This document shows positions 29,776 to 38,977 of a stretch of DNA of 64,000 bases, one piece after another. The notes below the pieces were generated by a model that was not told the DNA's origin, did not search any database, and saw only the letters and a program-made list of their open reading frames with translations. Source of the stretch: Pseudomonas beijingensis (GTDB lineage Bacteria > Pseudomonadota > Gammaproteobacteria > Pseudomonadales > Pseudomonadaceae); assembly GCF_030687295.1 (NCBI RefSeq), contig NZ_CP117425.1, positions 2,050,001 through 2,114,000 of the forward strand, written 5' to 3'. A program made the position numbers and the translations under genes. Position 1 is the first letter of the stretch. Each line of letters opens with the position of its first letter.

Positions 29776-30930
29776 ATGAGAATCACAGGCGTTCACGTCG
29801 AAGTTTTTTCCACTCCTTCGCGCCGTGCCCAGGACAGCGCCGGCCATGCCCATCCAGGCGATGAGGTCATGATCAAGATGGCTTTGCTGCGAATCGGTTG
29901 CGACGATGGCTCCGAGGGTTATGCCTTTGGTCCGCCTGAGTTGATTCGTCCGCACATCATTGAATCCTTCGTACGCAAAGTGCTGATCGGTCGCGATCCG
30001 ATGGACCGCGAAAGCATCTGGCAAGACCTGGCGCACTGGCAGCGCGGCAGTGCCGGGCAGTTCACCGACCGGGCGCTGGCGCTGGTGGAACAAGCGTTGT
30101 GGGATCTGGCCGGGCGCACGCTTAAGTTGCCGGTGCATAAACTGATTGGTGGTTATCGCGACAAGGTCCCGGCGTACGGCTCGACGATGTGCGGCGACGA
30201 TTTGCCGGGTGGGTTGTCGACGCCGGATGAGTACGCTCAATTTGCCGAAAAGCTGGTGCAGCGCGGCTACAAGGCCATCAAGTTGCACACTTGGATGCCG
30301 CCGATTTCCTTCGCGCCGAATCCACAAATGGACATCCAGGCCTGCGCCGCCGTGCGTGAGGCGGTGGGGCCGGACATCGCGCTGATGCTCGACGGTTATC
30401 ACTGGTACAGCCGCATGGACGCGCTGACCATTGGCAAGGCGCTGCAAAAGCTGAATTTCGCCTGGTTCGAAGAGCCGATGATGGAAGACTCGGCGGAGTC
30501 TTATGCCTGGCTGGCCGCCAACCTGGACATCCCGGTGCTGGGCCCGGAGAGCATCGCTGGCAAGTTCCACAGTCGCGCCAGCTGGGTCACGCAGAAGTCT
30601 TGTGACATCCTGCGCGCCGGCGTGGCCGGGGTCGGGGGGATCGGGCCGTGCCTGAAGGTGGCGCACCTGGCGGAGTCGTTCGGCATGGATTGTGAAGTCC
30701 ACGGCAATGGCGCGGCGAACCTGGCGGTGGTCGGGGCCATCAGCAATTGCCGTTGGTACGAGCGCGGCCTGCTGCACCCGTTCCTTGACTATGAAGAAAT
30801 CCCGGCGCACCTCAACAGCATCGTCGACCCCATGGACGCCGACGGTTTTGTGCACCTGCCCGACCGGCCGGGCTTGGGCGAGGACATCAACTTCGCGTAT
30901 ATCGAGGCCAACACCTTGTCCCGACATTGA
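29776..30930 (+). CDS. Mandelate racemase/muconate lactonizing-family acid-sugar dehydratase
   Basis: Enolase-superfamily enzyme that abstracts the proton alpha to a carboxylate; most relatives dehydrate acid sugars. The 384 residues contain metal ligands D206 (LMLDGYHWY), E232 (AWFEEPM) and E258 (LGPES), spaced 26 and 26 as in mandelate racemase, and H309 (EVHGNG) as a general base or acid. The usual K-x-K is here K169-x-H171 (AIKLHTW). Substrate not assignable; the transporter and KdgM porin context points to a sugar acid. First gene of the operon, with promoter and operator upstream. Confidence 0.88.
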   Translation: MRITGVHVEVFSTPSRRAQDSAGHAHPGDEVMIKMALLRIGCDDGSEGYAFGPPELIRPHIIESFVRKVLIGRDPMDRESIWQDLAHWQRGSAGQFTDRALALVEQALWDLAGRTLKLPVHKLIGGYRDKVPAYGSTMCGDDLPGGLSTPDEYAQFAEKLVQRGYKAIKLHTWMPPISFAPNPQMDIQACAAVREAVGPDIALMLDGYHWYSRMDALTIGKALQKLNFAWFEEPMMEDSAESYAWLAANLDIPVLGPESIAGKFHSRASWVTQKSCDILRAGVAGVGGIGPCLKVAHLAESFGMDCEVHGNGAANLAVVGAISNCRWYERGLLHPFLDYEEIPAHLNSIVDPMDADGFVHLPDRPGLGEDINFAYIEANTLSRH

Positions 30931-31001
30931 GCCTGTTCCACGCCTGGGGCCGATGACTGCCCGGGCGACAAGTCTTTATAAATATAAGAAAGGACTGAAC
31001 C

Positions 31002-32624
31002 ATGAATCTCTGGCCCAAGCGCCTGACCAGGCTGCTGTGTGTCATCGTGGCCCTGTGCGCAGTGCAGGTGCCCGTCAGCCTGGCCCAAGGCGAAACGCCC
31101 CCCGACCAATTGGTGGTGGGCATGAGCATGATCAATCTGCTGTCCCTGGACCCTGCCGCGGCGACGGGTCTGGAGGTTGCCGAAGTCAATGCCAATGTCT
31201 ATGACATGCTCCTGGAGCAGGACGCGGCGCAGCCGGACACGCTGATTCCGGCTCTGGCGAAAACCTGGGACGTCAGCCCCGACCGCATGCGCCTGACCTT
31301 CCAATTGCGTGACGACGTACGTTTTCACTCCGGTGCGCCACTCACCGCCCAAGACGTCGCCTGGTCGTTGCAGCGCGTGGTCACCCTCAACCGCGCCCTG
31401 GCTTCCACTTGGAAAGCCTACGGTTTCACCGCCGACAACGTGGTCAAACTGATGCGCGCCGAAGGGCCGCACACTTTTGTCATGGAATTGCCACGGGTCA
31501 CTGACCCGATGCTGGTGCTCAACACCCTGGCGACTTCACCCAGCGCCTTCATCATCGATCGCAGCGTCGCCTTGCAGCATCAGGTCGGCGACGATCAGGG
31601 CGCGGCGTGGCTGGCGACGCACACGGCTGGGTCCGGCGCGTTCAAGCTCGACATCTGGCGCGCCAACGATGTGATCCTGATGAGTCGCAATGACGACTAT
31701 TGGCGCGGCGCGGCGAAGTTGCGCCGGGTGATCATGCGCAACATGACCGAGTCCCAGGCCCTGCGCCTGATGGTCGAGCGCGGCGACCTGGACGTTGCCC
31801 GCGGCATGGCCGCAACTGACATCCAGGCGTTGGGGAAGGTCGATGAAGTGCGCATCCAGAGCATCGCCCGCGGCACGCTGTACTACGTGGCGATGAGCAT
31901 GCAGCAACCGTTGTTCCAGGACATCCGCGTGCGCCAGGCCATCCGCCTGCTGATCGACTACCAGGGCATCAATGACGTGGTCATGCCGCACTACGGCGTG
32001 ATCAATCAGCGGCCCTTGCAGTTGGGCCTGCCGGCACGCCTGGACGACCCGGGCTATCGCCTGGACGTGGCCGAGGCCAAGCGTCTGTTGGCTGCGGCCG
32101 GACATGCCGAAGGCTTCAAGGTGACCATTCGTTCGCTGACCGATCCGCCGTTCATCAACATCGCCACCAGCCTGCAAGCGACGCTGGCCCAGGCGGGGAT
32201 CCAGGCGACGATCATCACCGGCACCGGCAACCAGATCTATGGCGCGATGCGCGACCGCCAGTTCGACATCCTCGTCGGTCGTGGCGGCGGCGGGGCGGAG
32301 CGTCATCCGCATTCGAGTCTGCGGGCCCTGGTGTACAACCCGGACAACCGCACCGAAGCCAAGCTGAGCAATTTCCAGGGCTGGCGCACCTCGTTCTTCA
32401 ACCCGCAGCTCAACCAGTTGATCGAGCAAGCCGAGCGTGAGCGGGACCCCGAGCGCCAGCGCGAAATCTACGCCCAGATCCAGACCCTCTACGACCAACA
32501 GGTCGGGGCGATCATGCCGGTCTCACAGATGGTGGACGAAGTGGTGATCCACGCGGATGTGCGCAATTACATCGGCCACACCGCCGCCACCACGCGTCTT
32601 CGGGACGTCTACAAGCAGCGCTGA
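31002..32624 (+). CDS. ABC transporter solute-binding protein, family 5 (DppA/OppA type)
   Basis: Periplasmic binding protein, 540 residues, with signal peptide (LCVIVALCAVQVPVSLAQG). Family 5 features are LIPALAKTWDVSPDRMRLTF, FHSGAPLTAQDVAWSLQRV and the C-terminal REIYAQIQTLYDQQVGAIMP. Family 5 proteins bind peptides but also oligosaccharides and opines; here a dehydratase and a KdgM porin flank the transporter, so a sugar-derived ligand is possible. AAAGGA lies eight bases before the ATG. Followed by two permeases and two ATPases. Confidence 0.92.
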   Translation: MNLWPKRLTRLLCVIVALCAVQVPVSLAQGETPPDQLVVGMSMINLLSLDPAAATGLEVAEVNANVYDMLLEQDAAQPDTLIPALAKTWDVSPDRMRLTFQLRDDVRFHSGAPLTAQDVAWSLQRVVTLNRALASTWKAYGFTADNVVKLMRAEGPHTFVMELPRVTDPMLVLNTLATSPSAFIIDRSVALQHQVGDDQGAAWLATHTAGSGAFKLDIWRANDVILMSRNDDYWRGAAKLRRVIMRNMTESQALRLMVERGDLDVARGMAATDIQALGKVDEVRIQSIARGTLYYVAMSMQQPLFQDIRVRQAIRLLIDYQGINDVVMPHYGVINQRPLQLGLPARLDDPGYRLDVAEAKRLLAAAGHAEGFKVTIRSLTDPPFINIATSLQATLAQAGIQATIITGTGNQIYGAMRDRQFDILVGRGGGGAERHPHSSLRALVYNPDNRTEAKLSNFQGWRTSFFNPQLNQLIEQAERERDPERQREIYAQIQTLYDQQVGAIMPVSQMVDEVVIHADVRNYIGHTAATTRLRDVYKQR

Positions 32625-32658
32625 AATCGACGGCCACAGGGCCAAGGCAGGAAAGAAC

Positions 32659-33696
32659 ATGTCGACTGCATCCTTTTCAATCTGGACCACCCGGGCCGCT
32701 TCAGCGACCCGGCGCGGCGGCTCGGTGGCGGTGACGCTGCTGGGGTTGCTGCTGCTGACCTTTTTCATCGGGCGAGTGATGCCCCTGGACCCGGTGCTGG
32801 CCATCGTCGGCCCGGACGCCGATGCCTCGGCCTACGCCCAGGTGTACAAAGAGCTGGGCCTGGACAAGCCGTTGTGGACCCAATTCGCGATCTACCTTGG
32901 CGATCTGCTGCACGGTGACTTCGGCATGGCCTTGCTGACCGGCAACCCGGTCATCACCGACATCGCCCGGGTCTTCCCGGCCACCTTGGAACTGGCCACC
33001 CTGGCCATTCTGTTCGGCGTATTGGCGGGCTTGCCGCTGGGTGTCTACGCGGCAACGCATCAGGGCCGTGCCGGTGATCATGTCGCACGACTGATCACGC
33101 TGTTCGGTTACTCCACGCCGATTTTCTGGATCGGCATGATGGCCTTCCTGGTGTTCTACGCCTGGCTGGGCTGGGCCGGCGGCGTCGGGCGCATCGGCCT
33201 GGCCTATGACGGGTTGATCCCGAAACACACCGGACTGTTGTTGATCGACACCGCCTGGTCTGGCGAGTGGGAGGCCTTTCGCAGCGCACTGCGGCACATC
33301 CTGTTGCCGGCGGTGATCCTCAGCTTCAACTCGGTCGCCTACATCAGCCGCATGACCCGCAGCTTCATGCTCGAACAACTGTCCCAGGAGTACATCATCA
33401 CCGCCCGGGTCAAGGGTTTGTCCCAGCGTCGCATCGTCTGGGGTCATGCCTTCGGCAACATCCGCGTGCAGCTGTTGACCATCGTCGCGCTGGCCTACGG
33501 CGGCCTGTTGGAAGGCGCGGTGCTGATCGAAACCGTGTTCGCCTGGCCGGGCTTCGGCCAGTACCTGACCAGCAGTCTGTTGCTCGGCGACATGAATGCG
33601 GTGATGGCCTGCGTGCTGCTGATCGGCCTCATCTTCGTGACGCTGAACCTGATCAGCGATGCGCTGTACAAGATCTTCGACCCGAGGACTCGCTAA
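32659..33696 (+). CDS. ABC transporter permease, DppB/OppB type
   Basis: Inner-membrane permease with about six helices, 345 residues from the ATG at 32659. It has the DppB start pattern (VTLLGLLLLTFFIGRVMPLD), the LGLDKPLWTQFAIYLGDLLH segment and the EAA loop region EYIITARVKGLSQRRIVWGH that contacts the ATPase. The open frame upstream overlaps the previous gene and was not used. The stop TAA overlaps the next ATG by one base. Confidence 0.93.
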   Translation: MSTASFSIWTTRAASATRRGGSVAVTLLGLLLLTFFIGRVMPLDPVLAIVGPDADASAYAQVYKELGLDKPLWTQFAIYLGDLLHGDFGMALLTGNPVITDIARVFPATLELATLAILFGVLAGLPLGVYAATHQGRAGDHVARLITLFGYSTPIFWIGMMAFLVFYAWLGWAGGVGRIGLAYDGLIPKHTGLLLIDTAWSGEWEAFRSALRHILLPAVILSFNSVAYISRMTRSFMLEQLSQEYIITARVKGLSQRRIVWGHAFGNIRVQLLTIVALAYGGLLEGAVLIETVFAWPGFGQYLTSSLLLGDMNAVMACVLLIGLIFVTLNLISDALYKIFDPRTR

Positions 33697-34604
33697 TGAA
33701 CCTGCCCCTTGCTTCCAGCGCCCCTGGCAACGCCGCGTTGCCGGCTTCCAGTACGGCGGCGATGGTCGCCAGCATCTTGCGCCTGTTGCGTTTTTTGCTG
33801 CGCAACCCTATGACCTTCGCCGGCCTGATCGTCGTCGCGACCCTGATGCTGGTCGCCGTCTTCGCGCCCTGGATCGCCGGCCACGATCCGCTGTTGCAGA
33901 ACCTCGCCGGCGCGTTGCAGGCACCCAGCAGTGCGCACTGGTTCGGCACTGACGAGTACGGTCGCGATGTGTTCGCGCGGCTGGTGTATGGCTCGCGCAT
34001 CACCCTGTACATCGTCTTGCTGGTGACGGTGATCGTCGGCCCCATCGGCCTGTTGGTCGGCACGGTGTCCGGTTACTTCGGCGGCTGGGTCGACAGCCTG
34101 TTCATGCGCATCACCGACATCTTCATTTCGTTCCCCAGCCTGGTCCTGGCACTGGCCTTCATCGCCGCCCTCGGCCCGGGACTGGAGCATGCAGTGATCG
34201 CCATCGCCCTCACGGCCTGGCCGCCGATTGCCCGGCTTGCCCGCGCCGAAACACTGCCGCTGCGCAACGCTGATTTCGTCGTTGCGGTGCAGCTTCAGGG
34301 CGCGTCGAGCACCCGGATCATCCTGCGCCACATCATCCCCATGTGCCTGTCGTCGGTGATCATCCGCCTGACCATGAACATGGCGAGCATCATCCTCACC
34401 GCCGCCGCCCTAGGCTTTCTCGGCCTCGGCGCCCAGGCACCGTTGCCGGAGTGGGGCGCGATGATTTCCACCGGGCGACGCTACATGCTCGAAAGCTGGT
34501 GGCTGGTGGCGGCGCCCGGTGCGGCGATCATGCTGGTCAGCCTGGCGTTCAACCTGTTGGGCGACGGTTTGCGTGACGTCCTCGACCCCCGCAGCCAATC
34601 CTGA
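33696..34604 (+). CDS. ABC transporter permease, DppC/OppC type
   Basis: Second permease, 302 residues from ATG 33696, which shares one base with the previous stop (TAATG). DppC-type features are FAPWIAGHDPLLQN, HWFGTDEYGRDVFARLVYGS and the EAA loop ADFVVAVQLQGASSTRIILR. It forms the heterodimeric channel with the preceding gene product. Confidence 0.93.
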   Translation: MNLPLASSAPGNAALPASSTAAMVASILRLLRFLLRNPMTFAGLIVVATLMLVAVFAPWIAGHDPLLQNLAGALQAPSSAHWFGTDEYGRDVFARLVYGSRITLYIVLLVTVIVGPIGLLVGTVSGYFGGWVDSLFMRITDIFISFPSLVLALAFIAALGPGLEHAVIAIALTAWPPIARLARAETLPLRNADFVVAVQLQGASSTRIILRHIIPMCLSSVIIRLTMNMASIILTAAALGFLGLGAQAPLPEWGAMISTGRRYMLESWWLVAAPGAAIMLVSLAFNLLGDGLRDVLDPRSQS

Positions 34605-34614
34605 GGAACAGGCC

Positions 34615-35454
34615 ATGACTGAGATAAAACTTACGGTACAGGATTTGTGCGTGGAATTTCGCAACGCCGGCAAAACCTCCCAGGCGGTGCGTGATGTGTC
34701 GTTCACGTTGGGGCGGGAAAAACTCGCCATTGTCGGTGAGTCCGGCTCGGGCAAATCCACTGTTGGCCGCAGCCTTTTACGCCTGCATCCACCGACGGCG
34801 CGGGTCACCGCCAAGACGTTGCGCTTCGCCGATATCGACCTGTTGGCCGCCAGCGAAAAGCAGATCCAGGCGATTCGTGGCGCGCGCATGTCGATGATCA
34901 TGCAAGACCCCAAATACTCGCTGAACCCGGTGGTGCGGGTCGGCGAGCAAATCGCCGAGGCCTACCTGGCCCATCACAAGGTGCCCCATCGCGAAGCCCG
35001 CGAACGGGCCCTGGACATGCTCGCCAAGGTGCACATTCGCGATCCTCGGCGGGTCTATGACTTGTACCCCCACGAGGTCTCGGGCGGCATGGGCCAGCGG
35101 ATCATGATCGCCATGATGGTGATCACCGATCCCCAGGTGATCATCGCCGACGAACCCACTTCGGCGCTGGACGTGTCGGTGCGCCGGCAGGTGCTCAATG
35201 TGCTGGAAGAGTTGGTCAGCGAGCGTGACCTGGGGCTGATTTTCATCAGTCACGACCTGAACCTGGTGCGGCATTTCTGTGATCGCGTGCTGGTGATGTA
35301 TGCCGGGCGCGTGGTCGAGTCGATTGTTGCCGCCGATCTGGACCGCGCCACCCACCCCTATACCCAAGGCCTGTTGGCCGCATTGCCGAGCTTGGATCAT
35401 CGACGCACCACCTTGCCGGTGCTGCAGCGTGACCCACAGTGGTTGAATGCTTGA
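34615..35454 (+). CDS. ABC transporter ATP-binding protein, DppD/OppD type
   Basis: Nucleotide-binding subunit of 279 residues starting at ATG 34615 (TGAGGAACAGGCC before it). Walker A is VGESGSGKSTVGRS, the signature region is EVSGGMGQRIMIAMM and Walker B is VIIADEPTSALDVSVRRQ, with the D-loop and switch histidine in LIFISHDLNLV. The signature SGGMGQR is the usual DppD form. It lacks most of the long C-terminal extension with the iron-sulfur cysteines of some DppD proteins. Confidence 0.93.
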   Translation: MTEIKLTVQDLCVEFRNAGKTSQAVRDVSFTLGREKLAIVGESGSGKSTVGRSLLRLHPPTARVTAKTLRFADIDLLAASEKQIQAIRGARMSMIMQDPKYSLNPVVRVGEQIAEAYLAHHKVPHREARERALDMLAKVHIRDPRRVYDLYPHEVSGGMGQRIMIAMMVITDPQVIIADEPTSALDVSVRRQVLNVLEELVSERDLGLIFISHDLNLVRHFCDRVLVMYAGRVVESIVAADLDRATHPYTQGLLAALPSLDHRRTTLPVLQRDPQWLNA

Positions 35455-35464
35455 GGAGCCTGTC

Positions 35465-36232
35465 ATGAGCATGATTGAAATCGCCGGCCTGAACCTCAGT
35501 TTCGGCACCGGCGCGGCACTTAATGCGGTATTGCACGACGTCGATTTGCGCGTTGCCGAAGGCGAGGCATTCGGCCTGGTGGGGGAGTCCGGTTCGGGCA
35601 AGACCACCGTTCTGCGCTGCCTGGCCGGGCAGTACCAGCATTGGAGCGGACAACTGCGGGTCGCCGGCCAGGCCGTGACGCGAAACCTGCCGTTGAACCA
35701 CTACCGCACCGTGCAGATGGTGTTCCAGGACCCGTATGCCTCGTTGCATCCGCGCTACACCATTGATGCCGCGTTGCAGGAGCCGCTGCGCATCCATGGC
35801 ATCGATGGGCGCGCGCAGAAGGTCAGCGAGATCCTGCGCAAGGTCGGCTTGAACGACAGCTTTCGCTTCCGTTATCCGCACCAGTTGTCCGGTGGCCAGC
35901 GCCAACGCGTGGCGATTGCCCGCGCGCTGATCCTGCGTCCCCGGGTGTTGTTGCTGGACGAGCCGACCTCGGCGCTGGACGTCTCGGTGCAGGCGGAAAT
36001 CCTCAACCTGCTGGCCGACTTGCGCCGCCAGGAAGGGTTGACCTACCTGATGGTCACTCACGACCTGGCGGTGGTGGCGCATCTGTGTGATCGGCTGGCG
36101 GTGATGCAGCAGGGCAGGGTGGTGGAGACGCTCGACACCCATCTCTTGGCAAATGATGGCGCGAGCCATGCGTACACCCGTTTGCTGGTGCAAGCCAGTC
36201 GGGACATACAGCGAATACCTATCGCTGTTTGA
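35465..36232 (+). CDS. ABC transporter ATP-binding protein, DppF/OppF type
   Basis: Second ATPase, 255 residues. I chose the ATG at 35465 because GAGGAG stands six bases before it; the frame could also start at 35447. Motifs are Walker A VGESGSGKTTVLRC, Q-loop MVFQDPYASLHPRY, signature LSGGQRQRVAIARAL and Walker B LLLDEPTSALDVSVQ. It ends the five-gene transporter; the porin gene follows after 130 bases. Confidence 0.93.
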   Translation: MSMIEIAGLNLSFGTGAALNAVLHDVDLRVAEGEAFGLVGESGSGKTTVLRCLAGQYQHWSGQLRVAGQAVTRNLPLNHYRTVQMVFQDPYASLHPRYTIDAALQEPLRIHGIDGRAQKVSEILRKVGLNDSFRFRYPHQLSGGQRQRVAIARALILRPRVLLLDEPTSALDVSVQAEILNLLADLRRQEGLTYLMVTHDLAVVAHLCDRLAVMQQGRVVETLDTHLLANDGASHAYTRLLVQASRDIQRIPIAV

Positions 36233-36362
36233 GGTAACTGATTCGTTGCACGTGTTTTAACCCGCAGAAGACGTTGAACCGCAGGTTTCAATGCCGCGCA
36301 CGCGCTCGCCTGTGATTTGGCGTTCAACCCAACTAACCATTTAACTAACAAGAATAAAAAAC

Positions 36363-37085
36363 ATGAAAAAGACACTCGTCGTGTTGTCCCTCGCTTCCTT
36401 GTTCACTTCAGTCGTTGCCATGGCCGATACCGGTTATATCAACGTACGCCATCAATATGCGGAAAAAACCCGCATGCACGCCGACCGTGCCAAGTTTGGT
36501 ATTCGGCTGGATAACGGCGTGGGTCTGGAAGGTGAACTCAAATACAAGACCGCCGGTGACCGGCAAGACGTCGCCTTCGACAACACCGTCGGCAGCGGTC
36601 ATGAATTTACCGTCAACTACCAGCACAAGCTCAATGACCGCTGGACGCTGACGCCTTCGTTGGCCCTGGACAGCGATGAGGAGTCCACCACCTACAAAAT
36701 GGGCCTGCGCCTGGGTTACCGCGTGACCAAGGAGCTGAGCATTGCCGGTCGCTACCGTTTTGATTCAGCCAAGCTGGACCGCGACCAGATCGACCGTGAC
36801 GTGCCGGATAATGGGCAGGACGATCAGAAGGTCAACCGTTACGATGTTTATATCAACTATGGCCCTCAAGGACCCTGGGCCTATGAATATCAATTGACTT
36901 ACTTCGATGCCGACTACATTCGCTATAACGGCGGCACCGACGACTATGAACAGAATGCCGTGGTCAAATACCAGTGGGATAAACGCTGGGCGCCGTTCTT
37001 TGAAGTCGGTGATATTAAAGTCAATTCGGTCGACAGTGATCGCCAGTTGCGGCTGCGGGTCGGTGTTAAATACAGCTTCTTCTAA
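36363..37085 (+). CDS. KdgM-family oligosaccharide/sugar-acid-specific porin
   Basis: Small monomeric outer-membrane channel. The 240-residue protein has a signal peptide (LVVLSLASLFTSVVAMAD), then alternating strands such as GYINVRHQYAEKTRMHADRA, KMGLRLGYRV and RLRVGVKYSFF, ending in Phe as expected for a 12-stranded KdgM barrel. Known KdgM proteins admit acidic oligosaccharides such as oligogalacturonides. Its position after the ABC transporter suggests it lets the same substrate through the outer membrane. No strong ribosome site is visible. Confidence 0.85.
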   Translation: MKKTLVVLSLASLFTSVVAMADTGYINVRHQYAEKTRMHADRAKFGIRLDNGVGLEGELKYKTAGDRQDVAFDNTVGSGHEFTVNYQHKLNDRWTLTPSLALDSDEESTTYKMGLRLGYRVTKELSIAGRYRFDSAKLDRDQIDRDVPDNGQDDQKVNRYDVYINYGPQGPWAYEYQLTYFDADYIRYNGGTDDYEQNAVVKYQWDKRWAPFFEVGDIKVNSVDSDRQLRLRVGVKYSFF

Positions 37086-37112
37086 GTTGTGTGAACACTG
37101 GGATCAAAAACT

Positions 37113-37200
37113 GTGGGAGCGAGCTTGCTCGCGATAGCGGTCTGCCTGTGCCGATGATGTTGGATGTATCGCCGTCATCGCGAGCAAGCTCGGCTCCCAC
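37113..37200. repeat. REPIN, GTGGGAG family
   Basis: Inverted pair gtgggagcgagcttgctcgc ... gcgagcaagctcggctcccac between the convergent porin and GntR genes. Confidence 0.88.
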
Positions 37201-37214
37201 AGAAGCAGTGCGGG

Positions 37215-37958
37215 TTATTCGTTGTAGAACGCCTGCCGTTGTTGGGTTTCACACAGGCGCATGCGGCTATTGCTCAAATGCAAGTACATGGCCGCCCGCG
37301 CCGCGTCGACATTGCCGCTGGCGATGGCGTCGAAGATCTGCTGGTGTTCGGCGTTGATCCCCTGAAGGTAAGCACTGCGGTCACTTTGCCCGGAATAGGC
37401 GGAGTTCATGCGCGTACGCGGGATCAGCTTCGTGCCCAGGTGCTTCATGATGTCGATCAGGTAGTAATTGCCGGCGGCCTTGGCGATTTTCAGATGGAAC
37501 TGGAAATCGGCATTGATGGTGGTACCGGATTTTTCCGGCCCTTGCAGCAACGCCCCCAGCGCCTGGGCCAATTCGGCCAGCGCTTCAGGCGTTGCGCGCT
37601 CGGCGGCCATGCCGGCGGCCTGGACTTCCAGGCTCAGGCGAAATTCCAGCAGGTTGAGCACATCCGACAACGTGGCAATCGTCGCCGGCCCCAAGGTGAA
37701 GCCCTCCGGCGCCGGCATGTCGAGGACAAAGGTGCCGACGCCATGCCGCGTCTCCACCAGCCCTGCCGCCTGCAAGCGCGACAGCGCCTCACGCACCACC
37801 GAACGACTGACGCCTTCGGCCTCCATGATATGCACTTCGGTAGGCAGCTTTTCGCCGCGCTTGAGGATGCCGTCGCGCATGCGCTGGGCAAAGCGGTCGA
37901 CCAGGGTTTCGGCGAGGCGGCGCGGCTTGTTCAGTGGAGATAACGCTTGATCCGTCAT
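37215..37958 (-). CDS. FadR-subfamily GntR transcriptional regulator (1)
   Basis: A 247-residue repressor-type regulator: N-terminal winged helix (LPTEVHIMEAEGVSRSVVRE, then ALSRLQAAGLVETRHGVGTF) and a C-terminal all-helical FCD ligand domain (FRLSLEVQAAGMAAERAT, FQFHLKIAKAAGN, EHQQIFDAIASGN). FCD domains bind carboxylates, often sugar acids, through a metal. It is divergently transcribed from a second GntR regulator. A role over the adjacent dehydratase/ABC operon, and perhaps the TRAP operon, is inference from context. Confidence 0.92.
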   Translation of the reverse strand: MTDQALSPLNKPRRLAETLVDRFAQRMRDGILKRGEKLPTEVHIMEAEGVSRSVVREALSRLQAAGLVETRHGVGTFVLDMPAPEGFTLGPATIATLSDVLNLLEFRLSLEVQAAGMAAERATPEALAELAQALGALLQGPEKSGTTINADFQFHLKIAKAAGNYYLIDIMKHLGTKLIPRTRMNSAYSGQSDRSAYLQGINAEHQQIFDAIASGNVDAARAAMYLHLSNSRMRLCETQQRQAFYNE

Positions 37959-37982
37959 CGGCGTGCTCTAGTGTGATCAGCG

Positions 37983-38025
37983 GGCATTATAGTGAGTTTT
38001 GGCGCAAGGTCGCGGCTATAATGCC
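37983..38025. promoter_or_regulatory. Divergent promoter region with mirrored TATAAT boxes
   Basis: A perfect 10-bp inverted repeat, GGCATTATAG at 37983-37992 and CTATAATGCC at 38016-38025, supplies a consensus TATAAT -10 box on each strand, facing the two divergent GntR genes. No good -35 box is seen for either. A regulator bound to this palindrome would cover both -10 elements. Confidence 0.5.
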
Positions 38026-38055
38026 GCGATCGTCTGGCTTTAATGGATAGGTGCA

Positions 38056-38769
38056 ATGGACCGTGTCACACCCGATCGACGCCTGAGCATGACCCAGCAA
38101 CTGGTGGTCGACCTGACGCAACAGATACTGGCCGGCGAACTGCCCGCGGGCAGCAAGTTACCCACCGAACAGGTGATCATCAAGGAACGCGGCGTCAGTC
38201 GAACTGTGGTCCGCGAAGCCATGTCGCGGCTCCAGGCAGAAGGTTTGGTGGAAACCCGTCACGGCATCGGCACCTTCGTGGTGGACACCGCGCGCCCGGG
38301 GGATTTCCAGGGCAGCAAACACGTCAAGGGCGGCGCCTACGATGCGCTGGCCGTCATCGAACTGCGCCTGAGCCTGGAAGTGGAAGCCGCCGGCATCGCC
38401 GCACAACGCGCCACGCCGGAGCAATTGCAGGCGATGCGTGAAGCGCTCGACGCGGCGAATGCTTTTGATACGACGGATGAAGAAAGCGCCCGGGTCGATT
38501 TCGACTTTCATCGGCAGATCGCCCAGTGCACCGGCAACAGCTTTTTCATCGACGCCATGGGCCATGTGGGCAATACGTTGATCGCGGTAGTGCAACAGGC
38601 CGGGCCCGCGGTGACGGGTGAAAATCGGACATTGGTGGTGCGTGAGCGGGAGCAGATCTATGCCGCATTGGCGCGGCATGATGCGCAAGCGGCGCGGGCG
38701 TCGATGCGGTTGCATTTGATCAATATGCAGCAGCGGGTTCGGGGTGTGGTCGAGTCGACCGCGCAATAA
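38056..38769 (+). CDS. FadR-subfamily GntR transcriptional regulator (2)
   Basis: A 237-residue GntR/FCD protein paralogous to its divergent neighbour: winged helix KLPTEQVIIKERGVSRTVVR with AMSRLQAEGLVETRHGIGTF, then FCD helices (ELRLSLEVEAAGIAAQRATP, RVDFDFHRQIAQCTGN, EREQIYAALARHDAQAA). The ATG at 38056 is preceded by GGATAGG. The pair may sense two intermediates of the same pathway. Confidence 0.92.
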   Translation: MDRVTPDRRLSMTQQLVVDLTQQILAGELPAGSKLPTEQVIIKERGVSRTVVREAMSRLQAEGLVETRHGIGTFVVDTARPGDFQGSKHVKGGAYDALAVIELRLSLEVEAAGIAAQRATPEQLQAMREALDAANAFDTTDEESARVDFDFHRQIAQCTGNSFFIDAMGHVGNTLIAVVQQAGPAVTGENRTLVVREREQIYAALARHDAQAARASMRLHLINMQQRVRGVVESTAQ

Positions 38770-38787
38770 CCTCCACCGCAGAACACT

Positions 38788-38874
38788 GTGGGAGCGAGCC
38801 TGCTCGCGATAGCGGCGGATCAGCCAACATTAGTGCAGCTGACACACCGCCATCGCGAGCAAGCTCGCTCCCAC
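38788..38874. repeat. REPIN, GTGGGAG family
   Basis: Inverted pair gtgggagcgagcctgctcgc ... gcgagcaagctcgctcccac between convergent genes; a further single REP lies 50 bases on. Confidence 0.88.
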
Positions 38875-38923
38875 AGTTTTTGATCTTGGGTGTTTGCAAA
38901 TGCTGCGCCCACCACCGCCCTCT

Positions 38924-38946
38924 GTGGGAGCGAGCTTGCTCGCGAT
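38924..38946 (+). repeat. Single REP, GTGGGAG family
   Basis: One unpaired core gtgggagcgagcttgctcgc followed by gatg, close to the end of the lipoprotein gene. Confidence 0.75.
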
Positions 38947-38977
38947 GACGTCGGTACAGTCGGGTGAAGTGTTCCTG

